Made by a program: the position numbers and the translations under genes
Part shown: positions 46,054-56,000 of the stretch, in pieces
Layout of the letters: every line of letters starts with the position of its first letter
Numbering within the stretch: position 1 is the stretch's first letter
Assembly (NCBI RefSeq): GCF_000003815.2
Contig: NC_049985.1
Coordinates: 3,368,157 to 3,432,156 of the forward strand
DNA: 64,000 nt
Source of the DNA: Branchiostoma floridae
Lineage: Eukaryota > Chordata > Leptocardii > Amphioxiformes > Branchiostomatidae
Direction of reading: 5' to 3'
The notes under the pieces: model-generated
Databases searched by the model: none
Told to the model about the DNA's origin: nothing
Seen by the model: the letters and a program-made list of their open reading frames with translations, nothing else

Positions 46054-46286
46054 GGGCCACACCAATTGGCTCACGAATCTTTTAAAGTGAAAACATAGCA
46101 AGCAGACATCATAAATGCAACTGGTAGGGAGGAAAACTTGAATATGACCATGTCCACTCCATAAACCCGAGTGCACCAAGGCATACACCTGGTCCTCTGG
46201 CTTTGTTTTCATGATGTTTTTCCAGTTAAGCATAGATATTTTTTTTTAAATCCATAAACCAACAAATTAAATTGGTGTTGCCTTAA
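46054..46286 (+). mobile_element. MITE-A, copy 1 within the array
   Basis: GGGCCACACCAATTGGCTCA at the left and AACCAACAAATTAAATTGGT then GTTGCCTTAA at the right. The interior has GTAGGGAGGAAAACTTGAAT and GTGCACCAAGGCATACACCT. It shares private changes with copy 2 (GGCTCACGAATC in the left terminus). Confidence 0.92.
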
Positions 46287-46470
46287 GCTTCTTTAGGCTC
46301 ATTTGTACCCCAAATGTGTAAGTCACAGCAGGAGCTATATTCCGTCTAGACAAGTAATGACCATAGCGTTCTGGTGAACCATCACATAATGAGACAGTTA
46401 GAACTACTGGTGAACCATCACATAATGGGACAGTTAGAACTACTGGAAGCTTCTGTGCAAAGTTACCATA

Positions 46471-46700
46471 GGGCCACACCAATTGGCTCACGAATCTTTT
46501 AAAGTGAAAATATATCAAGCGGACATCATAAATGCAACAGGTAGGGAGGAAAACTTGAATATGACCATGTCCACTCCATAAAGCTGAGTGCACCAAGGCA
46601 TACACCTGGTCCTCAGGCTTTGTCTTCAAGATGTGTTTCTTGATAAGCATATAAATTTTTTTAAATCCATAAACCAACAAATTAAATTGGTGTTGCCTAA
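46471..46700 (+). mobile_element. MITE-A, copy 2 within the array
   Basis: Near identical to copy 1, including the atypical left terminus (AATTGGCTCACGAATC) and the AATCCATAAACCAAC right end, so it arose by segmental duplication and not by a new insertion. Confidence 0.92.
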
Positions 46701-46855
46701 GGCTTCTTTAGGCTCATTTGTACCCCAAATGTGTAAGTCACAGCAGGAGCTATATTCCGTCTAGACAAGCAATGACCATAGCGTTCTGGTGAGCCATCAC
46801 ATAATGAGACAGAACTACTGGAAGCTTCTTTGCAAAGTAACCATGGTTACATGAT

Positions 46856-47029
46856 GACGTGTACATTCTTTCCTCAGTCGACAGGGGATGGATAATTTGT
46901 CTCTTTTCAAACATCCATCATCGCCGTCATTGACCCAAGGGTTGGGTTAGCCCCGCCACTAGTTGCTTCTACATGGTATACTCTTTACCACTGTCTCCAG
47001 AGATGGCTCAAAGCAATAAAGGACTATCA
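46856..47029. other. Short unique spacer
   Basis: Nothing recognised. Confidence 0.3.
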
Positions 47030-47428
47030 AGCCTTCACCAATTTCATTTGTTGGTTCTCAGATTGAAATGATAATGCTGAACTGGAGGATATAAATGACA
47101 TAAACAAAGGATGAAGGAGAATTCTTGTTACANNNNNNNNNNNNNNNNNNNNNNNNNNNNNNNNNNNNNNNNNNNNNNNNNNNNNNNNNNNNNNNNNNNN
47201 NNNNNNNNNNNNNNNNNNNNNNNNNNNNNNNNAGAATTCTCCTTCATCCTATATTCTACCAACCTGATGAAACTATTTTTGGACATAAACAAAGTCTGAG
47301 GGGAAAGTCTGTACACAAAGATTTTTTGAGTGATTATAGTCAGAATCCAGTTTTCCTTCCAGCCCTCTTAATTTTTAATGTAAAATGTATAAGAGCTTAC
47401 TATAGGCAATATAAAATGGTGTAGCCCT
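47030..47428 (+). mobile_element. MITE-B interrupted by an assembly gap
   Basis: Head AGCCTTCACCAATTTCATTT then GTTGGTTCTCAGATTG. The interior has ATAATGCTGAACTGGAGGAT on the left and GTCTGAGGGGAAAGTCTGTA, AATCCAGTTTTCCTTCCAGC on the right. The end is a diverged ATAAAATGGTGTAGCCCTA. The true length is unknown because of the gap. Confidence 0.8.
47133..47232. other. Assembly gap (100 N) bordered by an 18-bp inverted repeat
   Basis: Exactly 100 N, the usual placeholder for a gap of unknown size. AGGATGAAGGAGAATTCT (47108-47125) on the left is the perfect complement of AGAATTCTCCTTCATCCT (47233-47250) on the right. Open frames predicted across the N run are meaningless. Confidence 0.97.
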
Positions 47429-47627
47429 AGTCTATGTTGGCCAAATTCTTCTACAGCTAGTCGTTAAAAATAACCTTGCGCACTCAACTGAACTGAGTCA
47501 GTTTGCCAATGTGCCCTATGTGGCAGGGACTGTCATTTTCAAATAGGACATAGTTTAGCCATAGTTGATGCTGCAGGGCTGATATGAATTAGGATTTTAC
47601 TGTGGTCAATATTTACTTGCAGAAGCT

Positions 47628-47702
47628 TTATATGTATATGTATATATTATGTATATGTATATGTATGTGTATATGTATGTATATGTGAATGTATATGTAG
47701 GA
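47628..47702. repeat. (TATATG)n-type microsatellite
   Basis: Repeated TATATG/TATGTA hexamers with interruptions. Confidence 0.9.
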
Positions 47703-47930
47703 TGAACAAAGTATAAAGAAGACTTTGTTTTTACACTTTGTACTGTGTTCTGCTAAACTTTGCAAGGACTTTTTCTTGACATAAACCTGTACGGACTGTA
47801 CAGCAGAGACCTCGTAACTTCTTTTATGCCACCCTGATTGCATGGACTTTACACAAAGCTTACAACTTTATGATCCAATTCCTGCAGCTTTATTTCATAG
47901 GCATTGCCCCGTTTGTTGTAAAAGACACAC
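47703..47930. other. No recognisable feature
   Basis: Unique AT-rich spacer. Confidence 0.3.
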
Positions 47931-47931
47931 C

Positions 47932-48130
47932 TTAAGCGCTGGGATCAGTCGGGGGAAGTCGAGCTGACTCCGGCCCGAGGGGTTGAAATTGCAAGTTCCA
48001 GTTTTTGATGAACGGTGGAGTGATTCTATTAGTGTTGCTCTGCTGTTTTGCCGTGTCATCAACTCGGGTAACCAAGGGTTAAGCCCCTCATTGTCTGCGC
48101 CTGATGGGGGAATATTGGGAGATGTCGGTA
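47932..48130. promoter_or_regulatory. GC-rich island running into a tandem array
   Basis: Unique sequence with CTTAAGCGCTGGG, GGCCCGAGGGGTTGAAATTG and CAACTCGGGTAACCAAGGGT. Its right edge merges with the first, most diverged unit of the 187-bp array. Candidate regulatory element by composition only. Confidence 0.3.
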
Positions 48131-49400
48131 ATGCTGGGCAGGGTCGCAGGGTCGGGCTTTGGCGGTGGTTTGTTGGGGTTTATCTCATTCCAAGAGGAAA
48201 TAGGTTCGGGCAGGACGTCTGGGTGTGTCCTCTTTTCTTGCAGAATTGTTAACGTGGTGACTAATATACCTGCAAACTAGGGATTTTGCATGGTGCAAAG
48301 TCGTATCCTTAATCTTTATTTGCAAGGCAGGGTCATAGGGTGAGGATTTTGGGTGGTTGTTGGATTTTTCTCTCATAGAGAAAAAATAGATTTGGGCAGG
48401 ACGTCTGGGGTTTTCCTCTTTTCTTGCCGAATTGTTAACGGGGTGGCTAATATACCAGCAAACTAGGGATGTTGCGTGGTGTACATTTGTATCGCTAATC
48501 TTTATACACAAGGCAGGATCATAGGGTGAGGATTTTGGGGTGGTTTGTTGGATTTCTTTCTCTCATAAAGAGGAAATAGATTTGGGCAGGACGTCTGGGC
48601 TTGTCCTCTTTTCTTGCAGATTTGTTAATGGGGGGGGACTAATATACCAGCGAACAAGGGATGTTGCATGGCGTACATTTGTATCCCTAATCTTTATTTG
48701 CAAGGCAGGGTCATAGGGTGAGGATTTTGGGGTGGTTTGTTGGATTTTTCTCTCATAGAGAAAAATAGGTTTGGGCAGGATGTCTGGGTGTGTCCTCTTT
48801 TCTTGCAGAGTTGGTAACAGGGTGACTAATATACCTGCAAACTAGGGATTTTGCGTGGTGCAAAGTCGTATCCTTAATCTTTATTTGCAAGGCAGGGTCA
48901 CAGGGTGAGGATTTTGGGGTGGTTTGTTGGATTTTTCTCTCATAGAGAAAAATAGGTTTGGGCAGGACATCTGGGTTTGTCCTCATTTCTTGCAGAATTG
49001 TTAATGGGGTGACTAATATACCTGCAAACTATGGATTTTGTGTGGTGCAAAGTCGTATCCTTAATCTTTATTTGCAAGGCAGGGTCACAGGGTGAGGATT
49101 TTGGGGTGGTCTGTTGGATTTTTCTCTCATAGAGAAAAATAGGTTTGGGCAGGATGTCTGTGTTTGTCTTCTTTTCTTGCAGAGTTGGTAACGGGGTGAC
49201 TTATATACCGGCAAACTAGGGATGTTGCGTGGTGTACATTTGTATGCTTAATCTTTATTTGCAAGGCAGGGTCATAGGGGGAGGATTTTGGAGTGGTTTG
49301 TTGGGGTTTATGTCTTATAAAGAGGAAATGGTTTCAGGTAGGACATCTGTATCTGTCCACCTTTCTTGCTGAGTTGGAAATGAGGTGACTGATATCCTAC
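48120..49400. repeat. Well-preserved tandem array, ~187-bp unit, 7 copies
   Basis: The CAAGGCAGGGTCATAGGGTG landmark starts at about 48134 (diverged), 48323, 48509, 48701, 48888, 49075 and 49262: spacings 189, 186, 192, 187, 187, 187. Units include GAGGATTTTGGGGTGGTTTG, TTGGATTTTTCTCTCATAGA, TTGGGCAGGACGTCTGGG, CTTTTCTTGCAGA and CTAATATACC. This is the youngest-looking array in the window. Minus-strand frames of 108 and 77 codons are repeat translations. Confidence 0.95.
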
Positions 49401-49429
49401 ATAGCACATTAGAAAAGTTGGCTCAGGTA

Positions 49430-49560
49430 TGTCAATGGGTATTGCAATGAAAATGTGTCACTGGCAAAAGATAACGGATGTCATATGAAATGTCTGACCG
49501 TTTCCAAAATCATATCAAAATCATAGCTTAAGTAATTGCTATTTGGCATTAGCTCGGGTA
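49430..49560 (-). mobile_element. One end of the TTACTCAAGCAACTGG element family
   Basis: CTGACCGTTTCCAAAATCAT, then CTTAAGTAATTGCTATTTGG, matches the right inverted terminus of the 53876-54162 element. The left end is not clear. Confidence 0.5.
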
Positions 49561-50134
49561 CATTTGTGTGAGTAATCACATTTCTCCACCGCATGGTTGA
49601 GGAAAGGTTAGGGAGCCTGTGGCCTGAGTCAACCAATCATGGAGGTTGGGTGGTTAAGAAGTAAGAAAAATTTAGAATCCTTCCATTCTGTTGCAGGATT
49701 GATATTGATGCGACTTACACCTTGTCAAACTTTGGCTCAATACTTTCAGGGAAAGTCATCAGAAGTAACAGAATTCTGTTCTGTTCATCTGTCATGGGAT
49801 GCCTTGGAAATCAGCGCTATTTGGCCAAAGGGCCCATTTTTCTGAACCCAAGATTGATTCTTTTGCAACCTGCTTCACTTGATCCTAAGATCTCACTTCT
49901 TGCCATCTAGCAGCTGTGAAAGAGAAACTGTCAGGCATTCAGAAGTAAAAACAGGTATTCAACCTATAGAGCCCTGCATTTCAATTTCAGATGACTAAAA
50001 GTGGGTCAAAATGATTTTTATTGTACAGCCCTTGTATCTGTCACTCAGGAAAGACTTGGCGGATTTCAAGAATTTGGCCACAAGAATTTTCCTCTTGTGA
50101 TACATCACTTGAAGCTATAGCTACCACTCAGGTA
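49561..50134. other. No recognisable feature
   Basis: AT-rich unique DNA. Confidence 0.35.
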
Positions 50135-50590
50135 GGGTCATAATTATTAAATTTGTTGGTTCTCGGACTTATGCTATGGTGGAAGATGTCTTTTTATCCC
50201 TGCCTTCCATTGTTACTAACATATGACAGGACAGTCAGTGTTTCAGCACCAAGGACAAATACATGTTTGTACATTTTCATTTCAATGCCATTTTGCCTAT
50301 CTGGCTGATCTTCCCGAGTTCACATACACAATTGTAGACATATGGTTATACAGATTACAAGACTAAAAGAAATTACATAGTCATCACATATGATGTACAG
50401 ATAGAAAAATGGCAAAACTATTAAGTCACGTTGTCAACAAATGGTGGATTGCCTTTTGGATTATCAAAGATCTGTATCTTGTGCACACAGTTTCAGCGAG
50501 TGATTAAAGTCAGCTACAAGTTTCTATCTTGTCCTCTTACTGGATATCATTGAAAAGTGTGAGAACCAAGAAAATAAATTGCAATGGCCA
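50135..50590 (+). mobile_element. MITE-B-like element, diverged
   Basis: Left end GGGTCATAATTATTAAATTT then GTTGGTTCTCGGAC. Right end GTGTGAGAACCAAGAAAATA then AATTGCAATGGCC. The interior includes GTTTCAGCACCAAGGACAAA at about 50239, a copy of the dispersed CAGCACCAAGG repeat. Confidence 0.65.
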
Positions 50591-50830
50591 AGTAAGCACC
50601 ATCCTCAACACAGGTATGGAGCAAGAAGCAGAACTCCAGTCAGAAGCTCTGAGGAATTTGTTCAGAGACATCCAAACGTAAGAAAGTAAGCACAGTTGGT
50701 TGTGTAAAATAATTCCTCTGTATCACACTGACTAGTCTGAGAGCTATGGAATCAAATTGCAATGGCCTAGTAAGCACCATCTTCATACACAAGTATGGAG
50801 CAAAAGTGGGTAATCATAACAGGTCTGCAT
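50565..50830. repeat. Duplicated MITE end plus flank, ~180 bp apart
   Basis: AAATTGCAATGGCCAAGTAA, GCACCATC and AAGTATGGAGCAA-type blocks occur at 50576-50635 and again at 50754-50802. The right MITE terminus and its flank were duplicated together. Confidence 0.75.
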
Positions 50831-51580
50831 TGCTTCCTTCACTTAGAGCAAGGGAAGCTGTAAGTCCTTAAGTGGAACCATATATGAGAACTCCTCTTGA
50901 TGGATATACTCAGCAGTCTTCTCACCGTTGCAAATTGATACAGGTCACCAGACACTCAAGGGTCAAAAACCAACAGGGAATATTGGCCAGATAGAATGAA
51001 ATAATGTGGGGAGGAAGTATTAAAGTATTGCAACAATATAACCCTGATGTTATTGAAATTTAAAGAAAAAAAACTAGTTTAAGTTTGTGTTATCTTATGA
51101 AGTTAAAGTAAAACGAACTTACAATTTGCTGTCACTTTCATAGAAGAACTTTATATTAACTGCTGTGACAAAATCTTAGTAATATAAAAAATGTCTGTTT
51201 CCTTTGCCACAGGAGGCAAGAACACCATCCTTTATAGTATAACTATAAGTATAAGCAAACATACAAGCAACACCAACCTGAATACCTTCCTCATATATTT
51301 CATCATGCAAAATTTTTCATATTTCTGGCCTGTATCTTTTGTGACAACTGCTCTTACTGATAGAATTCCGGTAGTATGAGGAATGCACCACCCATTTTAC
51401 TCGAAGGCAAGAGCTCCAACTTTAATAGCTATTCTAAAGTTGCCATCTCGCAGGAAACAATTCCTTCCAGTCCATGCACCTGAAGTGTTGAATTGAAAAC
51501 CACAGGAAGGAACTTGGCCTGGGGCAAGTAGTCACTCCCCACTGCTGCTGAGATGGGTACGACTGACTGTCCATACAGAT
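50831..51580. other. No recognisable feature
   Basis: AT-rich unique DNA. Confidence 0.35.
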
Positions 51581-51582
51581 GG

Positions 51583-51618
51583 TGGGCCACAACAGTTTGA
51601 TTAGTTGGTTCTCAGGCT
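51583..51618 (+). mobile_element. MITE left terminus abutting a SINE
   Basis: GGGCCACAACAGTTTGATTA then GTTGGTTCTCAG is a MITE head. It ends where the 5S-headed SINE begins, so the SINE probably inserted just inside a MITE or the MITE is truncated. Confidence 0.6.
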
Positions 51619-51890
51619 GTGGCATGTTGATACACCCAAAACCTTGATCTTGAAAGCTAAGCAACATGCAGTTGGGTCAGTATGTGGATGGGAGACCAGC
51701 AAGGAAGACTGGATGCTGTAGCCGGGTCATATCAAAGACTCAAAAATATGGTACATACTTCTTTTTCTGCTAAAAGCTAGACAAACTACACTACCAGTGG
51801 ACAAGCCCCCTGCTGTATACTATAGTGCTTGCACCTACATGTACGTACGGCCCAGGGTTTTGAAGCGGAGATGGGTGCTGGACCTGATAC
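51619..51890 (+). mobile_element. SINE with 5S-rRNA-derived head
   Basis: The head (about 51619-51722) follows vertebrate-type 5S rRNA in order: CTTGATCTTGAAAGCTAAGC, GGTCAGTATGTGGATGGGAG and GACTGGATGCTGTA. TGGATGGGAGACC (51685-51697) is an exact 13-base match to 5S box C as I remember it, and AAGCTAAGCA falls where box A should be. The body (ATATCAAAGACTC, GGTACAT, CACTACCAGTGGACAAGCCC, GGCCCAGGGTTTTGAAGCGG, AGATGGGTGC) is the same as in the tRNA-headed SINEs at 8312 and 11243. Confidence 0.85.
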
Positions 51891-52084
51891 ATCTTCTGAT
51901 CAAGGAGTTTACCCCCCTTGTTCTGACGTATGGCCAACTTAATCTTTAGCGTTCTAGCTGAGAGGGTTAAAAGACACGATGATGAACAGGAAGATGGATA
52001 TGGTAAACACAATTTCAGGAAATGGGATATATCAGATTCAAACTTCCACTCAGGCCTCAAGCTCTGTTTTCTAGATTAGAAAAT
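51891..52084. other. No recognisable feature
   Basis: Short unique spacer. Confidence 0.3.
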
Positions 52085-52297
52085 ATTTGCTTGATTGGAC
52101 TGAAAACAGATACAGAGGTATCAACATAAAAATAAATCTGAAGAAAAGTCTGAAGGTTCGTTCACACAGGTTTTGAGAGTGAACAGAGTACTAATTAGGG
52201 GAAAGTTTTTACACCAGCCTTCTGTCTTCATGATATCCTCTTGCTAAAATTTTACATTGAAATGTCAGAGAACCAGAAAAATGAATAAGTATGGCCT
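52085..52297 (+). mobile_element. MITE-B 3' portion
   Basis: AAGTCTGAAGGTTCGTTCAC, GGGGAAAGTTTTTACACC and CCTTCTGTCTTCATGA lead to the right end CAGAGAACCAGAAAAATGAA then TAAGTATGGCCTGA. The left terminus is not found. Confidence 0.6.
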
Positions 52298-52394
52298 GAG
52301 GTGGGAAGAGGTCTACCTTCAAAGTAGTGCATGTATTATTCTCATCAGATACATCTAATACACCCACATGAAAAATAACACCATAGACAGAAGA

Positions 52395-52850
52395 GAACAT
52401 CAAGAAATAGCTGCCGGGCACACCTAGTCATTTACCCACACCTTTGACAGAATGTGGGTGTTTGTATCATTTCAGGAGACACAAGAGCACATTAATGAAA
52501 AAATCTTCCGGGCATTCTTATCAATTTACTGACTTACATTACACGTGAAGATAGTGTCTATCATACCAATTTTTCATCTATGGGAAATACCTACACATAC
52601 AAGTACACTTTAGGGACAGGCTGCCAGGCATTTTTATACATTAACTCACTCCTTACACAGAATGAACTACTGCATGTATCTCGCTAAAATCTAGGTTTGT
52701 AAAGTTGCCAGAAACATAAGTACAAATCAAAAGGCAATTGGAAACATCAAACATTAAGCTTCTCCTTTCTCACTTGGCAAAGGCTTCAGGGCACGTTTAT
52801 GCTATCATCATTTACTTCAATATTTGCCATTTCCAAATGAGAAGCTGTCA
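52395..52850. repeat. Degenerate tandem repeat, ~95-165 bp spacing, 4 copies
   Basis: GCTGCCGGGCACACCTAGTC, ATCTTCCGGGCATTCTTATC, GCTGCCAGGCATTTTTATAC and GGCTTCAGGGCACGTTTATG occur at about 52410, 52505, 52620 and 52784. Each is followed by an ATTTAC/ATTAAC block. Confidence 0.65.
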
Positions 52851-53004
52851 GCTCATCTGGGAGTGTGTAAGCCAGTCAAATACTTTAATCTGTGCACAGT
52901 TTGTGTTGCATCTAAATGTTCCATCCAGCAATATCCCCAGGCCATCAGTTTTTCTCTCGACTTGATCATGCACTCAAAGTAGCAAGTTGACATGCTTAGA
53001 ATTT

Positions 53005-53382
53005 TCAGGCTGCACCAATTTAATTTGTTGCTTCTTGTGTTTTTTTCAGAAAAAATATTGGGGTGGTAGGTAAAAAAGAATTGCAAAAAAGTCTGGGGTG
53101 GACTTATATAACACAAGAAAATAAGGTTAGTAGTCAGATTTTCATGGCATGATTTATCCAATGAATGTCTTCCTTTGATTTGATACTACTGTTCTGATCA
53201 TGTGACTACAAAGAAGCTCTCTGATTGGTTAATTAGCAGTATGTGCCCCTGGAATGTTTTTTTTACAGGTCTGCAATAGCAAAACCGATAGCATTTTTCT
53301 TGGGCCTAGATTTTTTTTCCAATTCGGAAAAAAATGGGTCAGGAAATCCGAGAAGCAACAAATTAAACTGGTGTGACCTTAG
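53005..53382 (+). mobile_element. MITE-B, complete copy with matching private termini
   Basis: The left end CAGGCTGCACCAATTTAATT then TGTTGCTTCTTG pairs with the right end CGAGAAGCAACAAATTAAAC then TGGTGTGACCTTA. Both ends share the GAAGCAACAAATTAA variant, which differs from the usual GAACCAACAAATTAA. About 378 bp; the interior has no transposase. Confidence 0.85.
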
Positions 53383-53875
53383 TCCAATAAACCATTTTCT
53401 CTCTAAGAACCAGGTGTTTGGTGTTTTTTTAACTAACATTTCAGTGTCTGTTTCCCAGGGCAATGCATTCTGGCTGGTTCACACTAAACTGCAGCTTCAT
53501 GTGGACCATCAGAATTTTGTTATTTGGTGACTTGATGAAATTTTTTAAGAACACAATTTTCTGCACCAAGGGCAGTGCTGCTAATGCCTCAGCCATTAGA
53601 CTACTAATAAGATTTCTACTGTGGTAATGAAGTAGCTCTCTACCTTCAAGATCAAATCAAAATATCACTACAGCCTTCAATATTGCTGTGAGAATGCATC
53701 TTAAGATAGGAAAAACCTGCCTACTCAGTCCTGATAGCTGGCATAGTTTCAAGTCAAGTTCAAGTCCTTTCTTTCTCTTGATGTATTGCTGTGCACCTAG
53801 AGAGGTGAAGCAAGTTGCCACCAGGTCAATCTCATGAGCATCATTCAGCTAGACATCGCTCAGCTTAACTTCTGG
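53383..53875. other. No recognisable feature
   Basis: AT-rich unique DNA. Confidence 0.35.
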
Positions 53876-54162
53876 TATGCCAAAAAGCAGTTACTCAAGC
53901 AACTAGATATGATTTTGGAAAAGGTCAGACAGTTCAGCTGGTATCCACCATATTTCGCCAGTAACACTTAAGTGATCTGGGAGAAACTGGTCTTTTATAA
54001 ACTAACTATGAATGCAAAAGAGCTGAAGACAATTTTGGATGTACAATAGGAAACAAGGTAAGACAAAGTCAAGCTGAAGACAATGAATTCCAATGGCAAT
54101 TCAAAACGACTGACCCTTTCGAAAATCATTTCCAATTGATTGAGTAACTGCTTTTTGGCGTA
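53876..54162. mobile_element. MITE with ~50-bp terminal inverted repeats, TA-flanked
   Basis: The left arm reads TGCCAAAAAGCAGTTACTCA, AGCAACTAGATATGATTTTG and GAAAAGGTCAG. The complement of the right arm reads CGCCAAAAAGCAGTTACTCA, ATCAATTGGAAATGATTTTC and GAAAGGGTCAG. TA dinucleotides sit at both outer edges (53876 and 54161). Single arms recur at 9341, 49490-49540, 55018 and 57944. Confidence 0.8.
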
Positions 54163-54214
54163 TCTCATGACCTGGATGGGACATGGAACCTCTGCTTAAT
54201 GTCACATTTGGTAG

Positions 54215-54825
54215 GACTATGTACTTATTTTTATCTGAGTTGAGGAAGGAAACAGGTGTTTCACAACATTGGACACAACCCCAGAACCTTTAGATTCTAA
54301 GCCAACGACCCTTGCCTTCCCACCTTGTACTCAGTCTGTAGCTGGCTTTACCTCCTATTGTCTGCTAGGCAGAAACCACAGACACTAATTAAGCCCGGAC
54401 TCAGCAACGTCTGACTCTGCCTGGCTGTTATTGACCTGGACATGCTATTGTCTTGATTTTTTGGTGGCAGATGGCTCGTTATGTAAGGAAAAAGTGGTGT
54501 ATGTTTAGCCCCCTAGCAGCTTGCTCTGAAACTGCAGTGGCATTTTTGTCAAAATCTTCAAAGGAGTGTAACAGAACATAGGAATGATGAATTCCAATGA
54601 TATTTTTTACTCTCTGAGTGGAGGGAAGAAACAGGTGTTTCACAACATTGGACACAACCCCAGAGCCTTTAGATTCTAAGCCAACAACCCTTGCCTTCCC
54701 ATCTTGTCCTCAGTCTGAGGCTGGTTTTACCCCCTATTGTCTGCCAGGCAAAAACCACAGACACCAATTAAGCCCGGACTCAGCAACGTCTGACTCTGCC
54801 TGGCCGTTATTGATTGCTGCGGATT
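54215..54825. repeat. Direct duplication, ~200 bp, copies 379 bp apart
   Basis: AACAGGTGTTTCACAACATT, GGACACAACCCCAGA, CCTTTAGATTCTAAGCC, ATTAAGCCCGGACTCAGCAA and CGTCTGACTCTGCCTGGC occur at 54251-54430 and 54630-54808 with few differences. The unit is GC-richer than most arrays here. CCCCAGAACCTTTAGATTCT resembles the complement of a SINE B-box region, so the unit may include an old SINE head. Confidence 0.9.
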
Positions 54826-56000
54826 ATCTCTGTCCCACAAAGCTCTGTTGTTAGATTGTTATCCTGGCAGTGTTGAATGGAGAATACTTTCTTCTGCATC
54901 ATCGTTTCTCATCCGTAGATGTGGGAGATGTCCTGGGGTGACCCCTGTCTATGTCAATCTCCAACCTCTGCACATGTGGACCTATTGTACATTACACTAA
55001 AAAGCAGTTTCTTATTGAAGCAACTGGATATGATTTGGATGTACATTGTGTGTTGGTGTCTTTGGAACCATGCAAATGCAGGACTGTAGGATATAAAAGC
55101 TGAACAGTGCTCTATCTATACATGTATCTGTACAATCTGTAAAGATGGCACAACCACCCTTCAGTATAACTCACCTGGTCCAACTTCTATACCTATATGG
55201 CTGGTATATCTCCCTTTGAGGATAATGCAGCAGGCCCCCAAGGCTTTTTAATCTACTCCATGATGATTCTCTCCTTCCTTTTCAAAAATTTACTTCCAGC
55301 AAGTCCTAACTATTTATTAGTTGTTTGGAGTTAGTCAGCTGGTTTCAAGATTGAAGCAATTTGAAGCTGATGTCTTGTAAGTTGACAATGACAGAGTTGT
55401 GCTATGCTGTAATCTATTAGCCACTTATAATTGATTACAGCATCCACTGTTGTTTGTGGACTGAAGAAGGTATCGTAAACTTCTCCATGCAGACTCCTAA
55501 CACAGATGATCCAATATTGCAACCAGAAATTGCTTCGATCTTGAAGCCGACGGATTAACTCAAAGTAATGGGTAAATACTTAGGACTTGCTGCATTCTTT
55601 ATTGATAAATGCATAAACAATGTATCCAAAGTGCCATACAAGGTTGTTGCCCCACATATTCCGCATATTAGAGCCATTTGATGTCATTTGAGGTTGTTCG
55701 AAGTCGTTTGAGGTGTTTAGGCAGACCGCTGACTAAACAATAGAGGATAACAAAAATCTTTATACAATCAGTAATAGCAGTACTACAAGATCTACTTTCA
55801 AGCCCTTGATGTAAACATTGGTATAGAGGCTCATCATACCATGAACTGATAATCCCCCATGCAGTTGCGCTTCAATTCTCAGTCCAATAAAGGATTTTGT
55901 GAGGAAACATAATGGTTTGATCAGGCAATAAAGGCTGCCATGTCATGCAGGATACATGGGCTGATGCTGCCCACTTCATTGATTAAGCATCCCTGTGAGG
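54826..56000. other. No recognisable feature apart from one dispersed terminal motif
   Basis: GAAGCAACTGGATATGATTT at about 55017 is an arm of the 53876-54162 family. The rest is unique AT-rich DNA. Confidence 0.4.

Larger units (their letters stand above)
45720..46855. repeat. Tandem array whose unit includes a whole MITE-A
   Basis: The non-MITE part of the unit (CTCATTTGTACC, CCAAATGTGTAA, CAGCAGGAG, TCTAGACAAGC, ATGACCATAGCGTTCTGGTG, GGAAGCTTCTGTGCAAAGTT) occurs at about 45920-46050, 46289-46470 and 46712-46845. MITE-A follows the first two, so MITE plus flank was duplicated together. Simpler precursor units lie at 45735-45900. A ~44-bp segment is duplicated again at 46370-46457. Confidence 0.88.

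Noticed and set aside
45898-46680. Two similar minus-strand frames (111 and 137 codons), possible paralogous genes
   Set aside because: Both cover the duplicated MITE-A plus flank; the similarity is that of the repeat.
47111-47424. Open frames spanning the N run
   Set aside because: They exist only because unknown bases contain no stop codons.
48185-48511. 108-codon minus-strand frame with a repeated peptide, possible repeat protein
   Set aside because: It follows the 187-bp satellite. Most unit spacings are not multiples of three, so the frame is lost in the next units.
51640-51722. Possible functional 5S rRNA gene
   Set aside because: Only part of the 5S sequence is present with many changes, there is no terminator T run at the expected end, and it continues into a SINE body.
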